64,000 nt of DNA from Bacteroidaceae bacterium. GTDB lineage: Bacteria > Bacteroidota > Bacteroidia > Bacteroidales > Bacteroidaceae. The stretch spans positions 1 through 64,000 of the forward strand of contig JAFYOS010000018.1 in NCBI GenBank assembly GCA_017560125.1. Direction: 5' to 3'. The notes below the pieces were generated by a model. It worked only from the letters and a program-made list of their open reading frames with translations, had not been told where the DNA came from and made no database searches. Of the stretch, positions 54,304 to 63,417 are shown piece after piece; positions within the stretch are counted from its first letter, which is position 1; the number at the start of each line of letters is the position of its first letter. Both the position numbers and the translations under genes were made by a program.

Positions 54304-55959
54304 TCAGATACCCTCGGTGTCTTTGTATATGAAGCGGCGTATCTTCTTGGTGGCTGTCTTTTCGAACGGCTCTTTCATTATCTCCACCGCGCCCACCTTC
54401 GAGCTCTTGTTCACATTCTTATTTACTATTTTCAGGATGCGCTGCTTGTATTCTTCCACTTTTTTGAAGAATTCCTCCTCGCCCTGACGATCCCAATCGA
54501 TGACGTTGTCGTTGAATGTAACCAATGCAACCAGCTTGCCGCCACGCTGCATGACGATAGATTCGTTCACCTCCTCTATGTCGTTTATCACCTTCTCAAT
54601 CTCCTCGGGATATATATTTTCGCCCGAAGCACCCAGAATCATGTTGTTCAAACGGCCCTTGATGTAGTATTTGCCCTTGGCATCGACGCATGCAAGGTCG
54701 TTGGTGCGGAACCAGCCATCCTCGGTGAAGGCGTTGCGGGTTCTTTCGGGGTCTTTGTAGTATCCGAGCATCACGTTGGGGCCCTTGGCTACAATCTCGC
54801 CCTCGCCTGTTTCGGGGTTCACGTTGTGCAGCTTCAGTTCGACGCCTTTCACCGGGATGCCTATCGAGCCTGGGGTGCGGGCCTTTCTCACCGAAAAGCT
54901 GAGCAGAGGCGATGTCTCGGTGAGTCCGTAGCCGATGGCGTAGGGGAAGCCGGCCTTCAGCAGGAACGATTCAATATCGGGGTCGAGCTTGGCGCCACCG
55001 ATGCCGAAGAATGTAACCTTGCCGCCGAATGTGCTCTTCAGCTTCATGCCTATGAGCTTGCACATCAGTCCGTACATGTTCTTGTTCATCCACGACAGCA
55101 TGGGGCTGTTCTTTATTGTGGGAAGAATGCTGTTCTTGTATATCTTCTCGATGATAAGGGGTACGGCAAGAATGGTTGTGGGGCGTACCTCCTTCATTGC
55201 TTTCAGCAGCAACGAGGGTACAGGGGGCTTCGACATGTAATATACGCATGCACCTGCATACATGGGGTAGAGCATGCCTATGGTCATTTCGAATGTATGG
55301 GGCATGGGAAGTATCGACAACCATTTGTCCTTTTCGTTGCGCTTGGTGGCGTTGTAGCACGAGTGTACGCACGATATGAGGTTGCGGTGTGTGAGCACCA
55401 CGCCCTTGGCGTTGCCTGTTGTGCCCGATGTGTAGTTTATTGTTGCTATGTCGTCGGGCATGGGACGGCTCACCTTGCCGTCGCAAGTAAATTTGCTGTC
55501 GTCGCGCTTAATCTCGTCGAAGGTTTCGATGTCTATCACCAGGGTCATCTTCTCCATGCACTCCTTGCTTACGTTGCCCAGCAGACGCTTCGAAACGAAC
55601 AGCACCTTGCTCTCCGAGTGGTTCAGGATGTTGGTTATCTCGTTCTCGGAGCAGTCGGGGAGGATGGGGATTGATATTCGACCAAAGGGTACGGTGCTGA
55701 AGAATGCCACCGTCCAGTTGGGCATGTTCTGCGAGAGGATGGCAACCTTGTCGCCCGCGCCTATTCCGAACTGGGTAAGTCGTTTGGAAATGGCCTCGCA
55801 TTTTATCTTGAATTCTCCGTAGGTGTATCCGCCGTTGGCGTCAATCATTTTGGAGAGCTTGTTCTTTTGGAATGCGGCGGTGGAGTACTCGTACAGCTTG
55901 CCAAGCGTGTCAACGTAGTTCTCGCGCACCGATTTGATTTTTTTGTAGATATATTTCAT
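54304..55959 (-). CDS. AMP-binding long-chain acyl-CoA synthetase-like protein
   Basis: A 551-residue ANL-superfamily enzyme that adenylates a carboxylic acid and transfers it to CoA (or another acceptor). The P-loop-like motif TINYTSGTTGNAKGVVLTHRN lies near residues 170-190; further motifs are GYGLTETSPL, the DGWFRTNDLACVDAKG hinge-side block and the C-terminal lysine region TATKKIRRF. Length and order match bacterial FadD-like ligases. It may activate exogenous fatty acids for membrane lipid use. A -7 box (plus CAAAGATA at 56004-56011) lies upstream on the minus strand. Confidence 0.87.
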   Translation of the reverse strand: MKYIYKKIKSVRENYVDTLGKLYEYSTAAFQKNKLSKMIDANGGYTYGEFKIKCEAISKRLTQFGIGAGDKVAILSQNMPNWTVAFFSTVPFGRISIPILPDCSENEITNILNHSESKVLFVSKRLLGNVSKECMEKMTLVIDIETFDEIKRDDSKFTCDGKVSRPMPDDIATINYTSGTTGNAKGVVLTHRNLISCVHSCYNATKRNEKDKWLSILPMPHTFEMTIGMLYPMYAGACVYYMSKPPVPSLLLKAMKEVRPTTILAVPLIIEKIYKNSILPTIKNSPMLSWMNKNMYGLMCKLIGMKLKSTFGGKVTFFGIGGAKLDPDIESFLLKAGFPYAIGYGLTETSPLLSFSVRKARTPGSIGIPVKGVELKLHNVNPETGEGEIVAKGPNVMLGYYKDPERTRNAFTEDGWFRTNDLACVDAKGKYYIKGRLNNMILGASGENIYPEEIEKVINDIEEVNESIVMQRGGKLVALVTFNDNVIDWDRQGEEEFFKKVEEYKQRILKIVNKNVNKSSKVGAVEIMKEPFEKTATKKIRRFIYKDTEGI

Positions 55960-56143
55960 TGTGTATATATTAGGCGGTTGGCTACATCATTGCTGTTATT
56001 TAGCAAAGATACAACAGTTTGGGATATTTCTATATTTTCGATTGTCTTTTTTATCCTATTTTACACAATATAATGTATCTGTTTACGGAAATGGTTAATG
56101 GTTATAATTTTTTTACAGATAATGGTGTTGTGCAGGTATAAAA

Positions 56144-56184
56144 AATCAATCACCCGACGCCCTAACGGCGTCGGGTGATTGATT
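56144..56184 (-). terminator. Terminator after the 56215 surface-protein gene
   Basis: A perfect 18-bp stem (AATCAATCACCCGACGCC / GGCGTCGGGTGATTGATT) with a 5-nt loop is followed by a T-run on the minus strand. Confidence 0.9.
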
Positions 56185-56214
56185 GGGGTTAATCTTCAGC
56201 GAGATTCTTTCCTG

Positions 56215-58467
56215 CTATTTGATGATTCTTTTCTGTGTCTTCACTGCGCCGTTGGCATAAACGCTCTTTACAATGTTCACTGTGTTTTTGAACGGTGTAG
56301 CCGATGAAGCGCCTGCCGCGTTGTAATATGTTACAGATACCACCTCGTCGCCATCAACCTCTACGTTGCTTATTGCTGTGCCGTCGGGTGTGAGGGCTAC
56401 TCCGGCCTTGCCTATCGCAAATTTCACCGGGGTGTCGGTGGGGGTTGAGCCTGTAGCGCGACCATATTGCTTGTAGCTGAATGCGCTCATCGGAGTGGGG
56501 AGTGTAACCTCTATGTATGGGTATCCCTCGGTGCCTGTGTAACCATTGGGGTCCTGTCCGTCGTTGATGGCACTGCTGAAAAATGTGTAGAGATAGCCAT
56601 CGCACAATCCTTTTATTCCCGCACCGAAGGTGGGCACTACCGAATTGGTATTGAAGCAGCTGGCAGTCAATGGCACAAGCTTGCCGCTGATGTCATACAC
56701 CTGCAGTTCGCCTAGCGAGAAGTAGTCGTAGTTGCCATACTTGTTACCGGTGTTGGTTTCGAATACGGTGAGGCGGAACGATGTGATTTCTTCTCCAAAA
56801 ATATACACGGGCGATTGCCATATATAACCTACATTGGAACCATTGGCGTCATCAATCACTCCGGGCAGTCCGTCGTTTTCGTCGAAGCGTATGGGAAGGC
56901 TTGTGAATTCCTCTATCTTATAGTCCCAGAATCTATTCAATGCGGCTTTCAGTTCGTTTGTCATGTTGTCAATCTCGCCAATGCAATGAAGCTTATCCAT
57001 CTTCTGAATTGCATTGTCGCTAAGCGCAACAAGGCCGTTCATCAGGTTTATGGGGTATGTGCCAATAACCCAATTGGGTGCTGACGATGTTGCTATGTCG
57101 CCATTCTCTACCATATGCAACATCTCCTCGATAGAATCCACATATGTATATAGTTCCTGTACCGAGTACTCCACCATAAGCTTGTTTATTTTGTTGCGAG
57201 CGTTTATAACCTCGGTGGATGTAGCATCGCTCTTTTTCAATAGATTCTTTCCGTTTTCTATTTCTGCTAATAGTTCCGATGGCTCGAAATCATACTCCTC
57301 GAATTCCAATCGCTCCAATCGTTCTTCGGCTATGTCGATAACCTCCTGCAGCACAAAGCCTATGGCAGATGCATTAAGCGACACTTTGTGTATCGAGAAA
57401 TTCCATGCAGTAGGTCTGCTTGTATTCATTTTGTCGGCCTTGTTTTCTGCCAGAATCATTCGACCTAATGCCTCGTGGCCAATAATCATCGAATCGCCGA
57501 TGGTGAAAATGAAATCGCCGTTTACCGTATCGCAGGGAGCGATTTTTACAAGAGCAGCTTCCACCTCGTCGTCGGTCCAGTTGTAAATGTTGTTGGCAGG
57601 CTCGTTGGCCTTTATGAAGTGCTTGTTGTTCAACCATGTAATTTTATATGTGTCGCTTTTGTTCGCTACCGGAATAAGATATACAGCCGATGCGGCGTTG
57701 GGGGTTACATGGCCACCGTAGGGCGAGTGCCAGAATCCGCCACCGGGGTATGTACGTGTGGTGCCGGTGAACGAGTGTGTGTAAGCGGGGGCATGGCCTT
57801 CAATTACATACACTCCGCCTTCATTAAGTTCCTCAACCGAGGTTACTTTCTCGCCCATAGCGAATTCCTGCTCGGGGAAGGGCAGATACTCTGTGCCGGG
57901 GGTAAGACCTATATGGGTGGGGATGTAATCGAGCTTGTTCATCTGCGAGTGCCATCTGATGCGGAATTCGCTCATGGGCTCGTCGAATTCGAATTCGATA
58001 TAGTGGTAGGCCTGGGGGCAGTCGCCCATATACGATGTGGTTGCAAAATTGGTTTCGTATATGGCGTCGTTTATATACTCCAAATAGGCACCGCTGTTCT
58101 TGGATGCGGCGTTTGATGTCGCTGTGAAATTGGTACCCTTGCCATTGCCTTTCAGGATTTTAAGCTCCGATATTGTGAAATTGGGGAAACCGGGGCCATT
58201 GCCTCCTGTTGTGCCGGTGTAGCTGTTTTTCTGGGCGTCGAATGTGTTCGTAGATATCACAGTCATGCGGAGCTTCTTTGTGGGCTCTTCGAATTTATAC
58301 AATTCTGTTACGAATGTAATAACCGAATCACCTTCGAAGTCATCTACTATTTCAACGGTTCCCGGAAGACCGTCGGCTGTGGTTAGTGTGATGGGCCAGG
58401 TTGAGTACTGTGCCGATGTCGTTATGGCTACAAATGCCATAAGTGTAGTGAGTAAAAAATGTTTCAT
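56215..58467 (-). CDS. Exported multidomain protein sharing the CotH-protein N-terminal domain
   Basis: A 750-residue protein with a signal peptide (to about residue 19, TTSAQ) and no recognised catalytic domain. Its N-terminal domain (about 20-205) and C-terminal domain (about 520-685) both resemble the 174-residue repeat of the CotH-kinase protein: compare SELKILKGNGK, GELQVYDISGK and GEFRVLDADGN, and YHYIEFEFDEPMSEF, YPYIEVTLPTPMSAF and YHYIELTFEKPVSAF. Between them is a lectin-like region (about 210-370) and a helical segment (390-500). The tail (VVSVTYYNAAGA, then TQKRIIK) resembles a type IX-like sorting signal. A binding or scaffold role on the surface is plausible but unproven. It has its own promoter and terminator. 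Confidence 0.7.
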   Translation of the reverse strand: MKHFLLTTLMAFVAITTSAQYSTWPITLTTADGLPGTVEIVDDFEGDSVITFVTELYKFEEPTKKLRMTVISTNTFDAQKNSYTGTTGGNGPGFPNFTISELKILKGNGKGTNFTATSNAASKNSGAYLEYINDAIYETNFATTSYMGDCPQAYHYIEFEFDEPMSEFRIRWHSQMNKLDYIPTHIGLTPGTEYLPFPEQEFAMGEKVTSVEELNEGGVYVIEGHAPAYTHSFTGTTRTYPGGGFWHSPYGGHVTPNAASAVYLIPVANKSDTYKITWLNNKHFIKANEPANNIYNWTDDEVEAALVKIAPCDTVNGDFIFTIGDSMIIGHEALGRMILAENKADKMNTSRPTAWNFSIHKVSLNASAIGFVLQEVIDIAEERLERLEFEEYDFEPSELLAEIENGKNLLKKSDATSTEVINARNKINKLMVEYSVQELYTYVDSIEEMLHMVENGDIATSSAPNWVIGTYPINLMNGLVALSDNAIQKMDKLHCIGEIDNMTNELKAALNRFWDYKIEEFTSLPIRFDENDGLPGVIDDANGSNVGYIWQSPVYIFGEEITSFRLTVFETNTGNKYGNYDYFSLGELQVYDISGKLVPLTASCFNTNSVVPTFGAGIKGLCDGYLYTFFSSAINDGQDPNGYTGTEGYPYIEVTLPTPMSAFSYKQYGRATGSTPTDTPVKFAIGKAGVALTPDGTAISNVEVDGDEVVSVTYYNAAGASSATPFKNTVNIVKSVYANGAVKTQKRIIK

Positions 58468-58497
58468 GGCTATTTGGTTTTAGTGAATCATCTACCG

Positions 58498-58529
58498 CAA
58501 ATATATAAATTTTATTTAACAAATAGCAA
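58498..58529 (-). promoter_or_regulatory. Promoter for the 56215 surface-protein gene
   Basis: On the minus strand TTG (plus 58527-58529) and TATATTTG (plus 58498-58505) are 21 nt apart, about 30 nt before the ATG at 58467. Confidence 0.6.
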
Positions 58530-58578
58530 CGAGGGAATATTTTTTGTATGTGTAACCGTAAAATAGTCATATTAAACA

Positions 58579-58610
58579 GAAACAGCACCCCGAATTCAGG
58601 GTGCTGTTTC
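58579..58610 (-). terminator. Terminator after the sialate O-acetylesterase gene
   Basis: A perfect 12-bp stem, GAAACAGCACCC / GGGTGCTGTTTC, lies 23 nt after the stop codon; the loop is 8 nt and a short T-rich tract follows on the minus strand. Confidence 0.75.
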
Positions 58611-58632
58611 GTTTATGTGCATGTTTTTGGTG

Positions 58633-60093
58633 TTATTTCACATCGTTCCAACGGTCGGTGCGGAAAGGTATTGCGGGCACTCCGAAAAGGTTTTTCAGGT
58701 TCACCTCGCCACATACGTTGTGGAATGCGTAGCGCACGGCAACGGGCTTCGCAACCTCTTTGCTCCACACTGTCACTACGCTGCCCCATACGCGGGCTTC
58801 GGCCGGATGGAATTTGCGGTCTTCGCCTGCAAGCTCGAATCCCTTCACGGGCACGTTGCTCCATGGCGCAAGTCCCATCGGCGAGTTCTTCATTTTAATC
58901 TTCACCTTGCCATCCTCTTGCACTTCGTGCGACTCGTACTGCGGAGCCTTGGCCTCGAAGCCTGTGCAGCCATAGGTCTGTGCCATGGCAAGTGCGGCCA
59001 GTCGTTCGCCTATTTCGAATTTTTTGGCCGGATGCAGACAGGTGGCGTCGCCCAGGTCGGTCGTTGCGGCCATGCCGCTGTTGGGGATTATGTCCATAGC
59101 GCGCTCCTGACACTCCACGAAAAGCGGCAGTGTGGTGTCGGTATATGAATGACAATAGTAGTACGAGGGTATCATTACATAGTAGAACGGCATTTTGTTA
59201 TCGGTGTCGCCCCAATCCTCGCGCCACTGTTTCACCATGCGTGCAAGCATTATGTCGTAGTGGTCTATGTCGCCCAGATAGTCGAGGCTCTGATAACCGA
59301 GGTTAGCCTCGCCCTGATACCACAGGAAGCCCTTTGCGTTGTATTTGCGTATGGGGGCAATCATGCCGCAATATAGCTCCGAGGGGGTGATGTGGTGCAA
59401 TGTGTGCTTGTGCTTAATCTGTTCCTCGGTGGCAATTTCTCTGAGTGCAGCCATAGGCATCCACGCCTCTACGCGCGAGCCGCCCCAACCGGCGGTGATT
59501 ACGCCAATGGGGTAATCGACCTCGTGCGACAGTTCGTGGGCAAAGAAATAGGCCACAGCCGAGGTTTCGGCCACGCTCACGGGCGATGCTTCGCGCCATT
59601 CGCCCACGCAGTCGTCCAAATCCTTGTCGTAGGAGCGTGCCTTCTTCACGGTGAACATGCGTATCTTGTCCTTCATTGCGCTACCGCGTCTGATGAAGGT
59701 CATTGAATTTTCTATAGGCTGGTGCATGTAACCCATGACAGGCATTTCCATGTTGCTTTGTCCTACGCACACCCACACATCGCCTATCATGATGTTCTCC
59801 AGTGTAATCTTGTCGCCATCGCTGATGGTTATGCTCTGCGGGGTGAATGAGCCCTTGGGGGTGGTTACTTTTACCGCCCAGTTGCCATCCTTGTCGCTGC
59901 GGGTGGTTATTTTCTTTTTGCTCCACGATGTGGTGACGGTTATTTTTTTGTCGGCGGTGGCCTTTCCCCATAGGTTGGCCTCGCTCTGCTGCTGCAGCAC
60001 CATGTTGCTGCCGAGTATCTTGGGCAGGGTTATTTCGGCAGATATGGTTAGCGTCGCCAATAGCGCCGTCAGTGAAATTAGTATCTTTTTCAT
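58633..60093 (-). CDS. Sialate O-acetylesterase (SGNH hydrolase)
   Basis: A 486-residue exported SGNH esterase. The signal peptide ends ATLTISAE; a beta-sandwich follows (LGSNMVLQQQSEANLWG), then the catalytic block with GQSNMEMP (Ser about 113) and TAGWGGSRVEAWMP. CLHPAKKFEIGERLAALA supplies the His near residue 355. Family members remove O-acetyl groups from sialic acid, which otherwise blocks sialidases on mucin. It lies 9 nt after the ald gene, so the two appear co-transcribed, an unexpected pairing. There is no sorting tail, so a periplasmic location is likely. Confidence 0.87.
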   Translation of the reverse strand: MKKILISLTALLATLTISAEITLPKILGSNMVLQQQSEANLWGKATADKKITVTTSWSKKKITTRSDKDGNWAVKVTTPKGSFTPQSITISDGDKITLENIMIGDVWVCVGQSNMEMPVMGYMHQPIENSMTFIRRGSAMKDKIRMFTVKKARSYDKDLDDCVGEWREASPVSVAETSAVAYFFAHELSHEVDYPIGVITAGWGGSRVEAWMPMAALREIATEEQIKHKHTLHHITPSELYCGMIAPIRKYNAKGFLWYQGEANLGYQSLDYLGDIDHYDIMLARMVKQWREDWGDTDNKMPFYYVMIPSYYYCHSYTDTTLPLFVECQERAMDIIPNSGMAATTDLGDATCLHPAKKFEIGERLAALAMAQTYGCTGFEAKAPQYESHEVQEDGKVKIKMKNSPMGLAPWSNVPVKGFELAGEDRKFHPAEARVWGSVVTVWSKEVAKPVAVRYAFHNVCGEVNLKNLFGVPAIPFRTDRWNDVK

Positions 60094-60102
60094 TTTATTA
60101 CG

Positions 60103-61209
60103 TTATAGTTCAATAGGTTCGTATGGCAGGTTGAAGTAGTCGGCAACCGCCTTGTAGGTTACTTTGCCCTCCACTATATTTAGTCCCTTTGCGAGGCTTG
60201 CATCCTCCTTGCATGCCTGCTGCCATCCCTTTTCGGCCAGTTTTATCACATAGGGAAGTGTGGCATTCGTCAGTGCCATTGTCGAGCTGTAGGGCACAGC
60301 GCCGGGGATGTTGGCAACCGCATAGTGCAGTATGCCGTCGAGCATATATGTGGGTTCGCTGTGTGTGGTTGCGTGTGAGGTTTCGAAGCATCCTCCCTGG
60401 TCTATCGCAACATCGACCATCACCGAGCCGGGTATCATATACTGCAACATGTCCTTTGTAACAAGGTGGGGGCAACGTGCACCGGGGACAAGCACCGAAC
60501 CAATCACCACGTCGGCGCTCTTGAGCTCTTCTATGATGGCTCCTTTGCTCGAACAGAGTGTTTTTACATTGGCCGGCAGCACCTGGTCGAGGTAGCGCAG
60601 GCGGGGTAGTGATATATCGGTTATTGTTACATCGGCTCCCATGCCTGCCGCTACTGTGGCAGCGTTGGTACCTACTATTCCGGCGCCAAGCACAAGCACT
60701 TTGGCGGGCTTTACTCCGGGGACACCACCCATCAGCTTACCTTTGCCACCCTGGGGTGCTTCGAGGTAGCGTGCTGCCACCTGTGCCGCCATTTTACCGG
60801 CAATTTCGCTCATGGGAATGAGCAGGGGCAGTGTTCTGTCGGGCAACTGAACCGTTTCGTAGGCAAGGCATATTGAACCACTCTTGAGCATGGCCTGTGT
60901 GAGCGCTTCGTCCGATGCGAAATGGAAATAGGTAAACAGTAACTGCCCGGGTTTTACAAGTGCATATTCCGGTTCGATGGGCTCCTTTACTTTTACAATC
61001 ATTTCGGCCTTGGCATATACCTCTTCTATAGTAGGCAGCATGGTGGCGCCTGCCTGAGCATACTCCTCGTCGGCAAAACCGCTGCCGACACCTGCTGACA
61101 TCTGCACATATACTGTGTGTCCTCTGTCAACCAACTCTTTTACGCCTGTGGGGGTTAGAGCGACGCGATTCTCGTTGTTTTTTATCTCTTTTGGTAGTCC
61201 GATAATCAT
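60103..61209 (-). CDS. ald: Alanine dehydrogenase
   Basis: Ald interconverts L-alanine and pyruvate plus ammonia with NAD. From ATG 61209 the product is 368 residues, the family norm, and begins [20 protein letters not shown]. Substrate-side residues lie in the MSEIAG and GKLMGG segments, the NAD-binding Rossmann motif is [14 protein letters not shown] (around residue 170), and [14 protein letters not shown] holds the family active-site Asp. The longer frame to 61269 adds an unlikely N-terminus. The upstream 200 bp contain no clear consensus promoter. It precedes the sialate O-acetylesterase by 9 nt. Confidence 0.93.
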   Translation of the reverse strand: MIIGLPKEIKNNENRVALTPTGVKELVDRGHTVYVQMSAGVGSGFADEEYAQAGATMLPTIEEVYAKAEMIVKVKEPIEPEYALVKPGQLLFTYFHFASDEALTQAMLKSGSICLAYETVQLPDRTLPLLIPMSEIAGKMAAQVAARYLEAPQGGKGKLMGGVPGVKPAKVLVLGAGIVGTNAATVAAGMGADVTITDISLPRLRYLDQVLPANVKTLCSSKGAIIEELKSADVVIGSVLVPGARCPHLVTKDMLQYMIPGSVMVDVAIDQGGCFETSHATTHSEPTYMLDGILHYAVANIPGAVPYSSTMALTNATLPYVIKLAEKGWQQACKEDASLAKGLNIVEGKVTYKAVADYFNLPYEPIEL

Positions 61210-61407
61210 AATCGTAAATATTAGAAGTTCGGGCGAAAGATAGAAAAAAGATTTGGAAAAACAATACATTCATACAAATTACATGCCGAATGTGCCATTT
61301 TGCATTACAAAATGTATAGCGCGCCGCTGTATGCAAACAGCCGTTCCGGCACTACGTTGGGGCATCGGAACGACAGTTGCGTGCTTGCAGGGTGGCAGTC
61401 TTCGCGG

Positions 61408-61890
61408 CTACTGCATCTTTTTCAGGTTTTTTATTCGCTTGTAGGCCTCGTCGAGTTCTTTTTGCGACATCTTTTTTGCGAGGGCGTTGGCCTCCTCCTT
61501 CAGCTTATTGAAAAGCTCGGTGTTGTTCGAGCTGCTTGCCTCCCATATTTTCTGCTCAAGGCGCACACGCTCTTCCACCCTCGAGATGTTCACCTCGTTG
61601 CTCTTTATGCTCTCCTCTTCGGGTACGGGCACGGGCTTGCCGTTACCCTTGCGGCGCATGCGCGAATTGCCCTTTTTGCGGTTCGAGGGGGCTTTGTAGT
61701 TGCCGTTGTTTCGCTGCTGCTCTTCGTCGGCTGCGGTTTCGTTTTCCACCTCTTTTACGCTCTCTTTCTGCTCCACCTTCTCTCTCTTGCTTTCGCGCGA
61801 GGGCTCACGTTTTCTGTTCTTGCCGCTTCCGCCGCACGATAGCAACAAAAGGCACACAAGTGCTCCTGTAAGATATTTTGTTATTTTCAT
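61408..61890 (-). CDS. Highly charged lipoprotein of unknown function
   Basis: A 160-residue protein with a lipoprotein signal (MKITKYLTGALVCLLLLSCGG, Cys about 20). The mature part is nearly all charged: Lys/Arg/Glu-rich low-complexity sequence (about 25-95), then a helical, coiled-coil-like segment (about 105-155, RVEERVRLEQKIWEASSS, ending AYKRIKNLKKMQ). No known domain is recognised. It follows the membrane ferredoxin gene by 7 nt, so it is probably co-expressed and may associate with it. A start at 61920 would overlap that gene and lacks a normal signal, so 61890 is preferred. Confidence 0.7.
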   Translation of the reverse strand: MKITKYLTGALVCLLLLSCGGSGKNRKREPSRESKREKVEQKESVKEVENETAADEEQQRNNGNYKAPSNRKKGNSRMRRKGNGKPVPVPEEESIKSNEVNISRVEERVRLEQKIWEASSSNNTELFNKLKEEANALAKKMSQKELDEAYKRIKNLKKMQ

Positions 61891-61897
61891 TCCTGTT

Positions 61898-63376
61898 TTA
61901 TATTGTTCTGTGTTCTTCAATACCTTCTACGAAAATAGCGCTGAACGGACGCGAAGGACATACATATTCGCATGCGCCGCATCCCAGGCAGCGCTCGGCG
62001 TCTATCATGGGGATGCGCACTTTCTTGCCATCGTTGCCATCCTTGGTTATCATGGTGATGGCGCCGTTGGGGCAGTGGCGTTCGCAGTTGTTACATCTCA
62101 CTCCATCCTTGTTGGCGATGCAGTTATCGGCTACCCACACGGCTGTACCTATTTTTGTAGAGCTTTTCTGTTCGGGCACTATCGGTTTAATGGCTCCGGT
62201 GGGGCACACATCGGCACACGCTGTGCATGCTGGGCGGCAGAAACCGCGCTCGAACGACATTTCGGGCTGCATCAGGCGGTCGATGCTTCCCGACGGGCGC
62301 AACACATCGTTGGGGCATTTCGACACGCACAACTGGCATGCTGTGCAGTGTGTGGTGAAACTGCGTAGTGTAGCTGCACCCACCGGAACGATGGGGGTTG
62401 TGCGTTTGGGTATTTTCTTCTCCTCGATGATCGCAAGGCCTCCATCGACCTTCTTGTTGGCCTGTGCAAAGAGCGAGCCGGTTGCCACCACTGCGCCTGC
62501 GGTAAGGAATTCGCGTCGTCCGGGTGCGGCCTTCTGCTCCTCGGTCTGTGCCTTGCCGCGACGGGCATATTTATATGCAATGGCTCCTCTGCTGCAATTT
62601 TCTATGCAGTCCATGCAGGCCACGCAACGGCTGTAATCTATTTCGTGAGCCTCGGCGTTTATGCACGATGCCTTGCAGTTGCGTGCACACACTTTGCAGC
62701 CGGTACATTTGCTTGTATCTATTACAGGCTTCAATATCGAGTAGCGCGACACAGCTCCGAGCAGGGTTCCCACCGGGCATATTGTGTTGCACCATGTGCG
62801 GCCGTTGCGCCATGCGAGCACAAAAAGAAGCACAAGGGTGATGGTGGCCACTGCGAGCGTTGCTCCGCTCTTTATCCACACATCGACGCTATAGAAGGCA
62901 TAGCTGTCGGCCCTTTCGGCGATATATGCAAGCAGGTTATTGCCCCACAAATAGAGCGGCGACAGCAGGTTGTTCACCATGCGGCCGTATGCGCTGTAGG
63001 GCTCGATGAGTGCTGCCAGCCATGCGACGTTGGCAACGAGGGCGGCAACGAACAGCACCAGCATTGTCACACGCAGTGCGGTCTTTCCTTTGCTATATGT
63101 GAAGCGGCGTTTTTTGCGACGCGCAGCGAACCACGATACAATATCCTGCATGATTCCCAGCGGGCACACCACCGAACAATATACTCTGCCCATGAGCAGC
63201 GTCACAAGCAACAGGCCGATAATCACGGCAAGGTTCGTTGCAAGTATGGCAGGTATGAACTGCATTTTTGCCATCCAGCCAAGGTAGGCGGGCAATGCTC
63301 CCGTGAAATCGAGGAACAGGGCTGTTATTCCTGCGAAAAACAGCGTGGCTAGGGTTATTCTTATTTTGCGTAACAT
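61898..63376 (-). CDS. NapH-NapG-like membrane ferredoxin fusion
   Basis: A 492-residue iron-sulfur protein. The N-terminal 230 residues hold about five helices and the VYCSVVCPLGIMQD motif typical of NapH/NosR-like quinol-linked proteins. Two 4Fe-4S clusters follow (CTGCKVCARNC, CVACMDCIENC, about 235-275), then an internal twin-arginine-like start GRREFLTAGAVVATGSLF (about 285), then a NapG-like half with further cluster motifs (CTACQLCVSKC, CTACADVC, CNNCERHC, CLGCGACEYVC). It looks like NapH and NapG joined in one chain and probably passes electrons from menaquinol to an unknown acceptor. It lies 41 nt after the reductase gene. Confidence 0.82.
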   Translation of the reverse strand: MLRKIRITLATLFFAGITALFLDFTGALPAYLGWMAKMQFIPAILATNLAVIIGLLLVTLLMGRVYCSVVCPLGIMQDIVSWFAARRKKRRFTYSKGKTALRVTMLVLFVAALVANVAWLAALIEPYSAYGRMVNNLLSPLYLWGNNLLAYIAERADSYAFYSVDVWIKSGATLAVATITLVLLFVLAWRNGRTWCNTICPVGTLLGAVSRYSILKPVIDTSKCTGCKVCARNCKASCINAEAHEIDYSRCVACMDCIENCSRGAIAYKYARRGKAQTEEQKAAPGRREFLTAGAVVATGSLFAQANKKVDGGLAIIEEKKIPKRTTPIVPVGAATLRSFTTHCTACQLCVSKCPNDVLRPSGSIDRLMQPEMSFERGFCRPACTACADVCPTGAIKPIVPEQKSSTKIGTAVWVADNCIANKDGVRCNNCERHCPNGAITMITKDGNDGKKVRIPMIDAERCLGCGACEYVCPSRPFSAIFVEGIEEHRTI

Positions 63377-63417
63377 GATATTTCTGCTTTGCGGTTGATA
63401 CTATCTGTACATACTCC

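Noticed and set aside
26889-60093. Classical polysaccharide utilisation locus
   Set aside because: No SusC-like TonB-dependent receptor, SusD-like lipoprotein or hybrid sensor regulator is present in the window.
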